From Spiroplasma syrphidicola EA-1 (GTDB lineage Bacteria > Bacillota_I > Bacilli_A > Mycoplasmatales > Mycoplasmataceae): a DNA stretch of 64,000 nt. Under the pieces are notes generated by a model. That model was given only the letters and a program-made list of their open reading frames with translations. It had not been told where the DNA came from and ran no database searches. Where the stretch lies: positions 868,001-932,000 of the forward strand of contig NC_021284.1 of NCBI RefSeq assembly GCF_000400955.1, in the 5' to 3' direction. Positions 52,398 to 64,000 of this stretch are shown here, piece after piece (position 1 is the first letter of the stretch; the number at the start of each line of letters is the position of its first letter). Position numbers and translations under genes: made by a program.

Positions 52398-53012
52398 TTA
52401 ACACTTTACAACAGATAATTTATAGAAAAAATCAGTGATTGCTTGGGACGTAAAATAATATAATAAAAATAATTTGTACAATTCACTTTTTGGTTGATCA
52501 CAATTTAAAATAATGTTTTTAACTTCAGCTCAAAACTTTTTTTCTAACGATAAAAAATCATAAATTTTTTTAGCTTTAATAATCTTTTGAAAAATACTAG
52601 TAACTTTACTCAAATTAAGACTTTCAAATTGAGTTAATTCCAAAATTAATCCAACATTAATTTCTTCAACTGTTTGCACATAACAATCATTAATTTGCTC
52701 AACATCAATTAAATAACTATCTAACTTTTCAAATAACAGTTTAACACCATTACTATACGATAATAAAATACCAATTTGAATCATAATATCTTCCGATAAA
52801 ATTAAGTGCTCTTGCTCTAAAATTTCAAATAATGATTCAAGCACAAATTTACTACAATCTAATACAGAATAAAAACTATCAAAATCAACTTCTAATCATT
52901 TTAAAATTAAATTGCTTTGTGGTTGCTGTTGATAATAAAAATTAGCAAACTTCTTGCTTTGTTCTTTCAAAACTAAAATTCCTTGTAAATTAATATCTTG
53001 AATTGTTGTAAT
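52398..53012 (-). CDS. Unknown soluble protein, ATT start likely
   Basis: A 204-residue acidic, Leu-rich helical protein of unknown function (KKFANFYYQQQPQSN, LESLFEILEQEHLI, FQKIIKAKKIYDFL). A GGGGG ribosome site lies seven bases before an ATT codon at 53012, and a TAA in frame stands just upstream of that site, with no ATG, GTG or TTG between. ATT is therefore the best start; a TTG at 52970 is the next choice. Two TGA codons are Trp. Confidence 0.6.
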
Positions 53013-53097
53013 ATTATTGCCCCCTTAAACTAGTTTTATCTTAACAAGCGAATTTTAAAATTTTAAAAATAATACTTAATTAACATCAATAAAAAAA

Positions 53098-53129
53098 ATG
53101 AAAACATACCTAAAGCGGTATGTTTTCAT
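53098..53129. terminator. Bidirectional-looking terminator
   Basis: Arms ATGAAAACATACC and GGTATGTTTTCAT around six bases, with A8 on one side and T6 on the other, just past the small membrane-protein gene. Confidence 0.8.
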
Positions 53130-53139
53130 TTTTTCGATA

Positions 53140-53406
53140 TTACGCCATTTTTGCTAATCTTGTCGCGATTGATGGCTTATCTTGGGCTCATAAAATAATA
53201 ATAACAATAGTTCCAATAATTGTGACCATTAATATTCATTGTAACAAGGAAGCTAATCCAAAAATTAATTTTCCTTTTCGATCACTTGGACATTCTGTTC
53301 CTAACACCATACATCCAATCGGTGTAACATTAAAGAACCACAAAATAAAATTTAATCAACATAAAACCATATTTAATAAAGATGCTACTAGTCTTTTTAC
53401 TAACAT
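53140..53406 (-). CDS. Small two-span membrane protein
   Basis: An 88-residue protein with spans at about residues 8-35 and 48-73, separated by CMVLGTECPSDRKGK, and a short basic tail. TGA encodes two of three Trp residues in the first span region and one in each later segment. GGACGTTGT lies upstream of the ATG. No family recognised. It follows the large FtsX-like permease gene on the same strand. Confidence 0.6.
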
Positions 53407-53496
53407 ACAACGTCCTTCTTTCTTATGATTGATACACTTTAATTGTAGCATAATTACTAGTAAAATTTTGGACCCCAATGTTATCTACGATTTTAT

Positions 53497-56400
53497 TTAA
53501 TTTAAAACCCGCGTTAAAGGATAACGTTTATTCATAAATTTCTTATTAATTAAAAAGGCAATAATGAACATTAATCATAAGCCAAGGAAGCTAATTAAAT
53601 AATCAACTCAAATAACACCATTAGAAACATAAGCAATCATGTTTCAAATTATTTGGAAACGAACCATATCAATTCCTCAAATTCCGATTGGAATTCCAAT
53701 CACTCAACTAATTATGACAATTGGCAAATAAATCATAAATAAACGGTTAAAAATTCATCAATCAGAATATCCTAATGCTTTAAAACTATTTAAGACTTTT
53801 AAATTATCTTTAATAATAATATTTGTAATAATAAAAATTTGGAAGATGCAAGCTAAAATTGTTGCAAATAAAATTAATAAGTAAATAATAAATAATAAAG
53901 CTTGTAAATTCAAAGTACTACTTAATGTTTTATCTAAATCCATTGCTCCTTGATATACAATTGCCCCTTCATAATTAGGATTTTCCATAATTTGATAATT
54001 ATTATTTTTCTCATAAATTCCTAAATAATTATATAAACTATTTGTTTTTCCTATTGAATATAGTGTTGATAAATGCTGTTGGTTTAAGTTTGTGTTAGTA
54101 TACCAGTTAACTAAAAGATTATTTTTGGGACCATTTCAGAAATTGTCAACAACAATATAAAAGGTAGTTCCCCAAGGGCCAAAGGTTTTATTAATAATGT
54201 CCCCAACATTAATACCGTGAATAAAACTAATTCCTTTATTAATAATAATTGGATAAACATCTACTGAATAATTTTTTGGATCTCAACTTGGATTAGATTC
54301 ATGAAATCAGTTTTTAGATTGAATTAATTCTTTCATTGCCGCCACATTAAGAATAGCATTATTAACTTTCGGCATAAAGGTATTTTTCTTGGCATATGCT
54401 AATAAACTATCATTGCCTTCATCAAAACTATCAATCCCATTAAAAAATCATTCCGGCGATAAATTCGTTGATAAATTTGGTTTAAATAAAATATTATCAT
54501 CTTTATATTTATAAAATTCAAGCCCTGCACCTTGGAAATATTTTAAATTATAATTTTGGGTAAAGTTTCTATAAAAATTATTAATTGACAAATCATTACC
54601 GACCGTACTATTTGCATTTTGATAAGATTGCAAAAAACTATATAAATCACCAATATTCAATGCTTCATAACCATTCATACTAGAATTATTAACAAATAGT
54701 TCTTGATATTCTGGTCCATAAATGATTGGTTCATACCCAATTGTAATAATTCCATTATTTTCACTAACTTGATCAATAATATAACCATAAATACTTTTAT
54801 TAATTAAATTAGTAATTTCATCATAATATGGCGTATTTTGACAATTATTAGCATACCAATCATATGTTTTTGCATAAAACCATAAGTATTTTAAACTAGT
54901 TATCTCTGAAACTCCCTCAATATGTGGGCCACAAAGCGTTTGTTGGGGAGTAACAACTTTTTCCAATACGAGCTCTTTTGTATAAATTTCCTTTGTTGGG
55001 TCTAAGATTGTTTTCCCTGGCACTTTTGGATCTTTAATTTGTTCCAAACTATCATAAACTAAAAAATCATATGGTGGAGAATTTGCATTATAAGAATTAT
55101 TATAATTATAAGCATAATGTCAATTTAAATTATTTTTTAAATTATAACTAACTTGGCCAAAATTAAGAACAGTTGTGAAAGCGGAAAATAGCATTGCCCC
55201 CGAAATACTTGTAGTAATAATCGTCAACAATAGTTTTCATTTTGCTGTTGCGGCAAATTTTAAGGTTATTTTTTTCTGAAAACTTAATTTAGCAAAATAA
55301 TGTGCTCAAAAAACATTTTTTGGTAATTTTGGTTTTTTAACATTAGTTGTCATTAGTCTTAAAGCTGGTACACGAATATTTATTAAAATAAAAATTGCTG
55401 CGTATAAACAAATTGCCAAAATTGGGAAAACAATAATTGTTAAAATTGTTCACAAAGTTGGAACTGAAAGATAAGCTGTAAATTCTAAAAAATTCTTATA
55501 AGTAATATTTAGAACCAATGAGAATAATCAACTTGATAATAATGATAAGGATGTAATAATTAAGGCTAAAAAGAAAAAACAAGTTACTAAATTAGTTGTA
55601 ATTCTAGTTGCTGAATAACCCTGCGCTTTTAAGTTACCAATAATTGTTCGATTAGTTACCAATAATTTATTAATAATCATACTAATCATAATAAATGAGG
55701 ATACAATTAATAAAATCGAAATTGCACTAATTAATGATCAAGTCATTGTTTCTTTTGTCTTAATAAAAGTTATAATATTATCTAATGGATTTCAGGGAAC
55801 TTCTCAATTATTAATTTTTGCGTTATTAAATAAACTGGCAAGATAGTATCAACTATATTGGTCTTTTAAAAAGTCAGGGTTTAATTCTTGTTCAGGGGGA
55901 TAAACTGCCCCATAAAAAATATAAGCATCATCGGTAATAAACTGATCATTTTCATTTGTAATTGAATTTTTTATTAAAGCAAAATCCTCTTGGCGTAATC
56001 ATGTATAAGCATTTTGTGTAAATGGTTTCGCATAATAATTAGAATTAACATAAGCATTGGTTGCAAGACCCACAATTTCAAAATTATAATTATAAATATT
56101 AATAATGCTCCCAATGCGATAACCATGATTAGAAGCATAAGTTGGGTTAATAATAACTGGTAAAATATCATTTTCCGACTGATAATTGATAAAATTATCA
56201 TAATCCCCACTAATCATGATTGGTTTTGTTCAAAAATCTTCCTCAACACTTTGTAAATAAAAATACTGAGTTCTAAAAATATCATAAATATCCATTGTTT
56301 GTGAAATCAGGGCTTTTTGCGATACTGAACCAAATATAATACTTGTTAATAGTTTAATTTCTAATTGATTAATTCGAGCTTGATTGTTAGCAAAATCCTT

Positions 56401-57021
56401 ATATTTACTTTGATAGTAAGAATCATTTTTTAACTCATTATTATCAGGTGAACTAACAAATGGAATTAAACCAGTTCAATCCGGTTCAATTAAGTAATTC
56501 TTTAATTCTGCAAATTCTTGGGATGATAGAAAATAAGGGTTATTAGCTAAAAATAAAGGATCAAACTTTAATTTTACTTCATTACTTTTTTCTAATTGGT
56601 CTTTGAAATATTGGTTCTGACTCTTTGACCCAATTCAATTATCTTTATTATCTAAATGGGAATCAAATGTTACTTGGTAATATTTTGTTCCCGCAACAGG
56701 TGTTAGCTTAAAATTAGCAGCGTGAGCTTTTTTAACATTAATTTTTCCATCACTATTAATATAATTAATATTAGTTAAACTATAAGACATATTACTATCA
56801 CTATTAACAATTTCCAACGGATCATTTATTTCAAAACTAGTATTTGTCGCAAAAAGATCTTTTCCCATAATTTTTAACTGGGTGCTAGTCAAATCATGGG
56901 ATAATTGCATCCCACAAAATAATGTTATCATTGCCCCGAGCATTAAAAATAGCCCTAAAACTTGAAGACTATTTTTTAAAAAACTTTTTCAGAAATTTTT
57001 TAACAAAACAAAACTAACCAT
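53497..57021 (-). CDS. Very large FtsX/MacB-like permease
   Basis: An 1174-residue protein. One span near the N-terminus (NSLQVLGLFLMLGAMITLF), an extracellular domain of about 370 residues, a cluster of three spans around residues 425-540 (LISAISILLIVSSFIMISMI, KAQGYSATRITTNLVTCFFF), a span around 595-615, a second extracellular domain of about 380 residues rich in Asn and Tyr, and three final spans (ALLFIIYLLILFATILACI, NSFKALGYSDWW). The paired 'KAxGYS' blocks after spans are typical of FtsX-domain permeases of the MacB group. No ATPase gene is adjacent. Substrate unknown. Confidence 0.7.
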
Positions 57022-57070
57022 TTTCAACACCTGCGACTTAAATCTATTTTAATTATAACAACAGAAAATT

Positions 57071-57097
57071 AAAAAACAGTTATAAAAACTGTTTTTT
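57071..57097 (-). terminator. Terminator of rnc
   Basis: Arms AAAAAACAGTT and AACTGTTTTTT with a 5-base loop abut the rnc stop codon. Confidence 0.8.
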
Positions 57098-57837
57098 TAA
57101 TTTTTTGATATTAAATTATTTTTTGCTAATTTTTGTAATGCATCTTGGGCCGCAAATTGTTCAGCTGTTTTATGGGTATAGCCTTGTCCTTGCCCATAGC
57201 GTACTTTATCAATTTCTGCAACAACAGTATAAATTGTTCGATTACCTTCTAAAATTTCTTCCCCAACTAATTTATACTCTAAAACGCGGCTATCACCAGC
57301 TTGTAAAAATTCTTGCAATTCTGTTTTGTAATCGCGAATTTGTTCTAAAAAATCGGTGTCAGAAACCATTTTTAATAAAGTTTGTTCAATAAAATGACGA
57401 ACTGTTTCTTCACCTAAGTCAAGATAAAGGGCCGCAATCGTTGATTCATAAATATCGGCTAAAATCCGATCTTTTTCATATCCTTTTGTTTTAATTTCCC
57501 CTTTTCCAATTAAAAGAAATTGCCCCAAGTTAATATTACGTGTTAATTCTGCTAATGTTACTTCACGGACCATTTTACTTCTCAAACTTGTAATTTCCCC
57601 TTCGTTCATTTCCGGAAATTTTAAAAACAAATATAAAGATACCTCTTTTTGTAAAATAGCATCCCCTAAAAATTCTAGGCGCTGATATGTATAATTAAGA
57701 TTATTTTCATTAGCGTATGAATTATGCGTTAAAGCTTTAAAATAAAATTGTTCATTTTTAATCTTAATTTGATATTGTTCAAAATATTTTTGTAAATTAT
57801 TAAATAAGTGGGTTGGGTCTTGCAAATGAAATGTCAT
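57097..57837 (-). CDS. rnc: Ribonuclease III
   Basis: A 246-residue endonuclease for double-stranded RNA. The catalytic signature is YQRLEFLGDAILQ, the later acidic residues lie in DRILADIYESTIAAL, and the C-terminal double-stranded RNA-binding domain has YKTELQEFLQ and KTAEQFAAQDALQKL. The ATG lies two bases after the plsX stop with AAGGAG inside the end of plsX, so the two are translationally coupled. Confidence 0.96.
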   Translation of the reverse strand: MTFHLQDPTHLFNNLQKYFEQYQIKIKNEQFYFKALTHNSYANENNLNYTYQRLEFLGDAILQKEVSLYLFLKFPEMNEGEITSLRSKMVREVTLAELTRNINLGQFLLIGKGEIKTKGYEKDRILADIYESTIAALYLDLGEETVRHFIEQTLLKMVSDTDFLEQIRDYKTELQEFLQAGDSRVLEYKLVGEEILEGNRTIYTVVAEIDKVRYGQGQGYTHKTAEQFAAQDALQKLAKNNLISKN

Positions 57838-57839
57838 CT

Positions 57840-58844
57840 TTATACTCCTTTTTTAATTTCAGCTTCAATTTTTTTAACAAAATCATTAATCACTGCTTTT
57901 CTCGTCATTTCTAACGTGCTAATTCATGATTTAGCATCACTACTTCCGTGGGTTTTAACAGCCACTTTTTTTAATCCTAACATTAAGGCTGAGGCATTAT
58001 TACGATAGTCAAATGTTTCACGGACACCACGAAAGGCTTTTCTTAAACTTAGGGCTTTTAATTTTCGAAAAATATTTTTTGTTAACTCTTGTTTTAAAAC
58101 GGCCATTAAATTTTTAGCCATTCCTTCTAATGTTTTTAAGGCCACATTACCGGTGAAGCCATCGGTAACAATAATATCAACAATATTACTTGTAATATCA
58201 CGGGGTTCAATATTACCATAAAAATTAATATTATTATTCCCCTGTAACATTTTATAGGCCTCTTTATGATAGTCTTTCCCTTTAGACTCTTCGTGGCCAA
58301 TATTTAATAACCCCACGGTTGGATTATTTAAATTCATAATTACTTTTGCATAAACAGTTGCCATCAATGCAAAATTAACTAAATCACGAGCATTATTTTC
58401 TAAATTAGCCCCCACGTCTAACATCATCACACTTTTACCTTTTTTAATTGTTGGAATAAAAGGCATAAAAGCTGGACGATTAATTCCTTCTAATTCCCCA
58501 ATAATAAAATGACAAGCCGATAAATAAGCTGCTGTTGAACCTCCTGAAACAAAAGCTTCAACCTTATCATTTGCTAATAATTCGGCGCTACGAACCATTG
58601 AACTATCTGGTTTACGACGAACTTCCATCATTCCTTCGGTCATCGCAATTACTTCACTAGTATGTAAAATTTCATAGCGACTTGGATCAATTTTTTTATT
58701 ATTTAACCCTTCTTTAATCGCAGCTTTGTCTCCAACTAAGACAAAGAAAACATCGGAATATTTTTTAACAAAAACTTTTAAAGCATCAATAATTGGGGCA
58801 ATTCCCAAATCTGTTCCCATCATATCAATCGCAATTTTGTGCAT
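57840..58844 (-). CDS. plsX: Phosphate acyltransferase PlsX
   Basis: A 334-residue enzyme that makes acyl-phosphate for phospholipid synthesis. It begins HKIAIDMMGTDLGIAPII and has VSGGSTAAYLSACHF, MLDVGANLENNARDLV and DGFTGNVALKTLEG, all standard. A TGA-coded Trp near the C-terminus leads to a short basic tail. It is followed directly by rnc; no acpP lies between, unlike B. subtilis. Confidence 0.95.
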
Positions 58845-58924
58845 AATTTTCGCTCCTACTCTATTAATACATTTATTACATTAATTATAACAAAATATCG
58901 GTTTGAAAAAATTAAATTAAAAAA

Positions 58925-58956
58925 AATAACAAGCAAACTACTATTTGCTTGTTATT
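58925..58956 (-). terminator. Terminator of pnp
   Basis: Arms AATAACAAGCAAA and TTTGCTTGTTATT overlap the pnp stop codon and are followed by a T-rich run on the minus strand. Confidence 0.8.
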
Positions 58957-61049
58957 ACTTCTAATAACTGAAGTTTAATTTTTCCTTTACTATCAAGTTC
59001 AATTACTTTCACTTTTACTTTGTCATTAACATTAACAATATCTTCGGTTTTTTCAACCCGATGATCTGCTAGCTTAGAAATATGAATTAATCCATCTAAA
59101 TTTTCTTTTAAATTAACAAAGGCACCAAATTTTTCAATTTTAACAACAGTTCCAATTAATTCTTGATTTATTTCAACAGGGAAAACGATATCTTTAATTA
59201 ATTGATAGGCATTATTTATCGCCTCATAATCTTTATGATAAATTGTCACTTGTCCATCATCTTCAATATCAATTTTAACATTATTTGATTTTTCAATAAT
59301 GCTAGTAATAGTTTTTCCACCCGTTCCAATTACATCACGAATCTTTTCAACTGGAATCATAAATGTTTTCATTTTGGGAGCAGTTGGGGCCAATTCTGTT
59401 CGCGGAGCTGGAATTGTTGCTAAAATATTGGCTAATAATGTTGCGCGCGCTTTTTTTGCTGCCAATAAAGCCTCTCATAAAATTTCTTCGGTAATACCAC
59501 TAATCTTAATATCCATTTGTAAAGCACAAATCCCATCTTTTGTTCCGGCAACTTTAAAGTCCATATCCCCTAAATGATCTTCCATTCCTTGAATATCTGT
59601 TAAAATTGTGTAATTTTCATCATTTTTTACCAGACCCATTGCTATCCCAACAACAGGGGTTTTAATTGGGACCCCAGCTGCCATTAACGCTAATGTTGAA
59701 GCACAAATCGCCGCTTGCGAAGTTGAACCATTTGATTCTAATACTTCTGAAACAATTCTAATAGTATATGGGAACTCTTTTTCACTTGGAAGGATTTGTA
59801 ATAACGCTTTTTCACCAAGGGCCCCATGACCAATTTCACGCCGTGATGGCGCTCCCATCCGCCCAGTTTCTCCAACTGAAAAAGGTGGGAAATTATAATG
59901 ATGCATAAAACGTTTGCCTTCTTCATCGGTAATACCATCAATAATTTGATTTTCCCCCAATGCTCCTAAAGTAACAACAGATAAAACTTGTGTTTCTCCT
60001 CTGGTAAATAAAGCACTACCATGGACAATTGGTAATAAATCAATTTCACTAGCTAATGGTCTTATTTCATCTAACTGACGATTATCTAAGCGTAATTTTT
60101 GTACTGTAATTTGATGACGAATTTCTTCGCGAACAACATTTTTTAAACACGTTGATAATTCTAGCAACATTCGCCGTTTTAATTTTTCATCATTTCCTTC
60201 TGGCAAAGGGAATTGGGCCATTGCTTGATTTTCAATTTCGTGAATTGTTTGATAGCGCTCAATTTTTTCCCTGATTTGCGCGGCTTTAATTAATTGATCA
60301 GCATAATTTTCCTGAACAAAATTGATAATGTCTTCGCGAATCGTAAATAATTCGACCACCATTTTTGGTTCACCAACAGCATTAATGATTTCAGATTGGA
60401 AAGCATTTAATTCCTTAATAAATTGATGACCAGCCATTATTGCCCGTAAAACTTCTTCTTCAGGTAATTGTTCACAACCTGCTTCCACCATATTAATTTC
60501 ATTTTCGGTTCCCGCAACAATCAATTCCATGCGCCCATTATTTAATTGTTCTAAGGTTGGCATTACAATGATTTCATTTTTTTCGTTAATTGTAACTAAG
60601 GCACTAGCGACAGGACCATTAAAAGGAATTTTTGATATTCCTAACGCTAATGAGGCCCCAAATAAACTAGCAATTCGCACATCATGATCATTATCAACAG
60701 CTAAAACATTAATGACAACTTGGACCTCATTACGAAAGTTTTCCGAAAATAATGGTCGTAAAGCTCGGTCAATAACTCGGGCCGATAGAATTCCATATTC
60801 TGATGGTTTTCCTTCTCGTTTTAAAAACCCGCCCGGAATTTTTCCAACTGAATATAACTTTTCTTGAAATACCACTGTTAAGGGGAAAAAATCTAATTCG
60901 GTTGGAGTTAGGTTCGTTGTCACCGTTGCCAAAATAACAGTATTCCCTAAGCGAACTAAAATTGAACCACTTGCCTGTTTTGCTAACTGCCCATGTTCAA
61001 CAATAATTTCCTTATTATTAATTATTTTTTTAAAGATTTGTTTTGCCAT
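58941..61049 (-). CDS. pnp: Polyribonucleotide nucleotidyltransferase
   Basis: A 702-residue 3'-5' exoribonuclease. Two RNase PH domains come first (GSILVRLGNTVILATV; GSALFTRGETQVLSVVT, IVSEVLESNGSTSQA), then the KH domain (IRDVIGTGGKTITSI) and the S1 domain (VVKIEKFGAFVNLKENLDG, LIHISKLADHRV). ATG 61049 is chosen because an AAGGCG site precedes it; an in-frame ATG lies 42 bases earlier. TGA encodes Trp in the linker (EEILWEALLA). Confidence 0.97.
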
Positions 61050-61159
61050 AATTTCGCCTTTCTTTATATTCTTGTTAATTTTATCATACATTATTTCTAT
61101 TTAGCGCAGAGATGTTATGATATTATTATAATGAAAATTAAGCGAAAGAAGGGCTTGTT

Positions 61160-61483
61160 ATGATGAAAAATAATTCAATTTATCTTGATAATTCTACTTT
61201 TGAAAAGTTAAAAGATAAAGCTTTACTCCTTGATGTCCGAACAGCAATTGAATTTAATTCCTTAAAAACTTTACCTAATAGTAAAAATGTTTATCTCTAT
61301 GATTTAATTGCTAATCCAGCAAATTTTATTGATGATAAAGATGATTTAATTATCACTTTATGTAATGGGGGTAATCGTAGTAGTGACGCCGCTCATGAAC
61401 TACGTCAGCATGGCTATCATAATGCTTTTGTGTTAGAGCATGGGATATATGGTTATTATCGTTGATTAGATAAGGCAAAATAA
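61160..61483 (+). CDS. Rhodanese-like single-domain protein
   Basis: A 107-residue rhodanese-like protein. The catalytic Cys is in ITLCNGGNRSSDAAHELRQ. The N-terminal LLDVRTAIEFNSLKTLPNS is the other family signature. It would transfer sulfane sulfur. AAGAAGGG precedes the ATG, where two ATG codons occur in a row. The last residues include a TGA-coded Trp. It is convergent to dnaJ with a shared terminator. Confidence 0.9.
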
Positions 61484-61513
61484 AAAAATTGTAGATATCT
61501 CTACAATTTTTTA
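61484..61513. terminator. Bidirectional terminator
   Basis: Arms AAAAATTGTAGA and TCTACAATTTTT around four bases, between the convergent rhodanese and dnaJ genes. Confidence 0.85.
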
Positions 61514-62635
61514 TAAGTTTTCATAAAAATTATTAGTTACTTTAAAATCACTAGCTTCTTTTAATTCTTTCAGTTTTTCTTTTTCAGCACTTGATAAAGT
61601 TGTTGGAATGGCAATATCAATTGTGACAATTAAGTCACCACGTTTGACTGAAGTTGGTGAACGGAAAAAGCCATGATTTGGAATGTTAAAGACGGCTCCT
61701 GATTTTGTATTTGGTGGTAATTTTAACCGCACATCCCCATCAAATGTTGGGACAGTAATTTCCCCACCCAATAATGCATCTAAGTAACTTACGGGAAGTT
61801 TTAAACCTAGGGTATTTTCATCAAGACGGCTGAAATAACTATTTGGTTTAATAATTAAATCAACAAAAATATCACCGCGTGGTCCACCATTATAACCATA
61901 GTTTCCTTTTTGGCGGAAACGTAGATGGTTGCCGGCCACTGATTTTGGTAATTCTAAGTCAATCTTTTCTTTTCCCAAACTACGACCTTTTCCTTTACAG
62001 TTTTGACATTTATTAACAATTACTTTTCCTTTTCCTTTACAATCTGGACAAGGTTGTTGAGACTGGATAATTCCAAACAAACTACGTTGTTCAATATTTA
62101 CATAACCATATCCTTTACATGTCGTACATTGATGAATATCAGCTTTAGGGTTTTTAGCCCCTGTTCCCTCACAACTATCACATGGTTTATCTAATTCAAC
62201 TTCTAAGGTAATTGTTTTACCAAACATTAATTCTTTTAAAGAAATTGATACTTGAGCTGCTAAATCTTGCCCCTTAATTGGTTGACTATGGCCAGCACGT
62301 TGCTTTTTGCCACCCCCACCAAAAAAGTTTTCAAAAATGTCGCCAAAGCCTCCAAAGCCACCAGAGAAAATATCTTCAAAGCCACCAAAGCCTTGACCAA
62401 AGCCACCCATTCCTTCCATTCCACTATGACCAAATTGATCATAGTTAGCACGTTTTGAAGGATCAGATAGTACTTCGTAAGCTTCATTTACTTCTTTAAA
62501 TTTTGCTTCGGCATCAGGGACTTTTGAAACATCTGGGTGATATTTTTTTGCTAACTGGCGAAATGCTTTTTTAATTTCCTCGTCAGTCGCTGTTTTACTA
62601 ACTCCCAACACTTCATAATAGTCTCTTTTTGACAT
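61511..62635 (-). CDS. dnaJ: Chaperone DnaJ
   Basis: A 374-residue type I Hsp40. The J domain holds KKYHPDVSK, a Gly/Phe-rich region follows ([20 protein letters not shown]), then four CxxCxGxG zinc repeats ([32 protein letters not shown]) and the C-terminal substrate domain. ATG 62635 is chosen because an AGGATGGTG site precedes it; an ATG lies 12 bases earlier. It follows dnaK on the same strand. Confidence 0.96.
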   Translation of the reverse strand: MSKRDYYEVLGVSKTATDEEIKKAFRQLAKKYHPDVSKVPDAEAKFKEVNEAYEVLSDPSKRANYDQFGHSGMEGMGGFGQGFGGFEDIFSGGFGGFGDIFENFFGGGGKKQRAGHSQPIKGQDLAAQVSISLKELMFGKTITLEVELDKPCDSCEGTGAKNPKADIHQCTTCKGYGYVNIEQRSLFGIIQSQQPCPDCKGKGKVIVNKCQNCKGKGRSLGKEKIDLELPKSVAGNHLRFRQKGNYGYNGGPRGDIFVDLIIKPNSYFSRLDENTLGLKLPVSYLDALLGGEITVPTFDGDVRLKLPPNTKSGAVFNIPNHGFFRSPTSVKRGDLIVTIDIAIPTTLSSAEKEKLKELKEASDFKVTNNFYENL

Positions 62636-62673
62636 TTTGTTCACCATCCTATTTTCTACTCTCGAAAGAAAAG

Positions 62674-62695
62674 ATAACTAAAGTTTTAGTTATCC
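62674..62695 (-). terminator. Hairpin between dnaK and dnaJ
   Basis: Arms GATAACTAA and TTAGTTATC with a four-base loop, followed on the minus strand by TTTTCTTT. It may partly terminate dnaK transcripts so that less dnaJ is made. Confidence 0.6.
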
Positions 62696-62707
62696 CAACT
62701 AATTAAA

Positions 62708-64000
<1,293 letters not shown>

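Noticed and set aside
53120-53428. Plus-strand open frame of about 100 codons
   Set aside because: It mirrors the small membrane-protein gene 53140-53406, which has a ribosome site, spans and TGA-coded Trp.

Overview
The window is chromosomal DNA of a mollicute that reads UGA as tryptophan. It is very AT-rich, and long frames continue through in-frame TGA at conserved Trp positions: the WCGPC motif of thioredoxin, the HTHWD motif of a GH38 enzyme, and HWDHG of the aldolase. Gene content (PTS, split nusA-infB operon genes, PNPase, GH38/PTS locus, a nonsense-mutated IS3 element, large secreted repeat proteins) suggests Spiroplasma; I cannot fix the species. Most genes lie on the minus strand. 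All CDS coordinates below use genetic code 4, so many genes are longer than a standard-code reading would show.

Layout. 1-3911: 5' part of rlmN, a glucose-type PTS IICB gene with a small membrane protein, and a divergent MurR/RpiR regulator with a palindromic operator candidate. 3912-5218: an IS3-family element lying between the two arms of a terminator. 5219-8028: a PadR regulator with an ABC-2 exporter. 8153-12634: the rimP-nusA-rnpM-ylxQ-infB operon, with a strong palindrome in its leader. 12831-15479: DUF1295-like protein, DegV, YwaF-like protein. 15677-22918: a four-gene surface operon (lipoprotein, two large secreted repeat proteins of which one is frameshifted, and a polytopic membrane protein). 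23244-30042: membrane proteins, an AlkD-like repair protein, a second ABC-2 exporter and an ABC half-exporter. 30152-36982: aldo-keto reductase, a membrane-anchored EIIB-like protein that lacks the phospho-cysteine, NAD kinase, cation exchanger, class II aldolase, leuS. 36983-40117: a gene-poor stretch with a truncated lipoprotein and a poly-A tract, then trxA and a HAD phosphatase.

40122-47757 is a carbohydrate locus: ROK protein, EIIA, GH38 alpha-mannosidase (MngB-like), fructose-type EIIBC, lipoprotein and RpiR regulator. It probably imports and cleaves a phosphorylated alpha-mannoside such as mannosylglycerate. 48019-48586 is a six-tRNA operon (Asn-Glu-Val-Thr-Lys-Leu). 49992-51572 is a purine permease under a guanine-type riboswitch. 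51659-57021 holds poorly characterised membrane proteins, including a possible degenerate YugP-like protein, a gene whose best start is ATT, and a 1174-residue FtsX-like permease. 57097-64000 is housekeeping: rnc, plsX, pnp, a rhodanese, dnaJ and the 3' part of dnaK.

The items most worth a second look are the surface operon with its homopolymer frameshift, the GH38/PTS operon, the IS inside a terminator, the guanine riboswitch with a readable OFF-switch platform, the cysteine-less EIIB-like protein, and the palindromic leader of the nusA operon. All functional statements are read from sequence; no database search was run.
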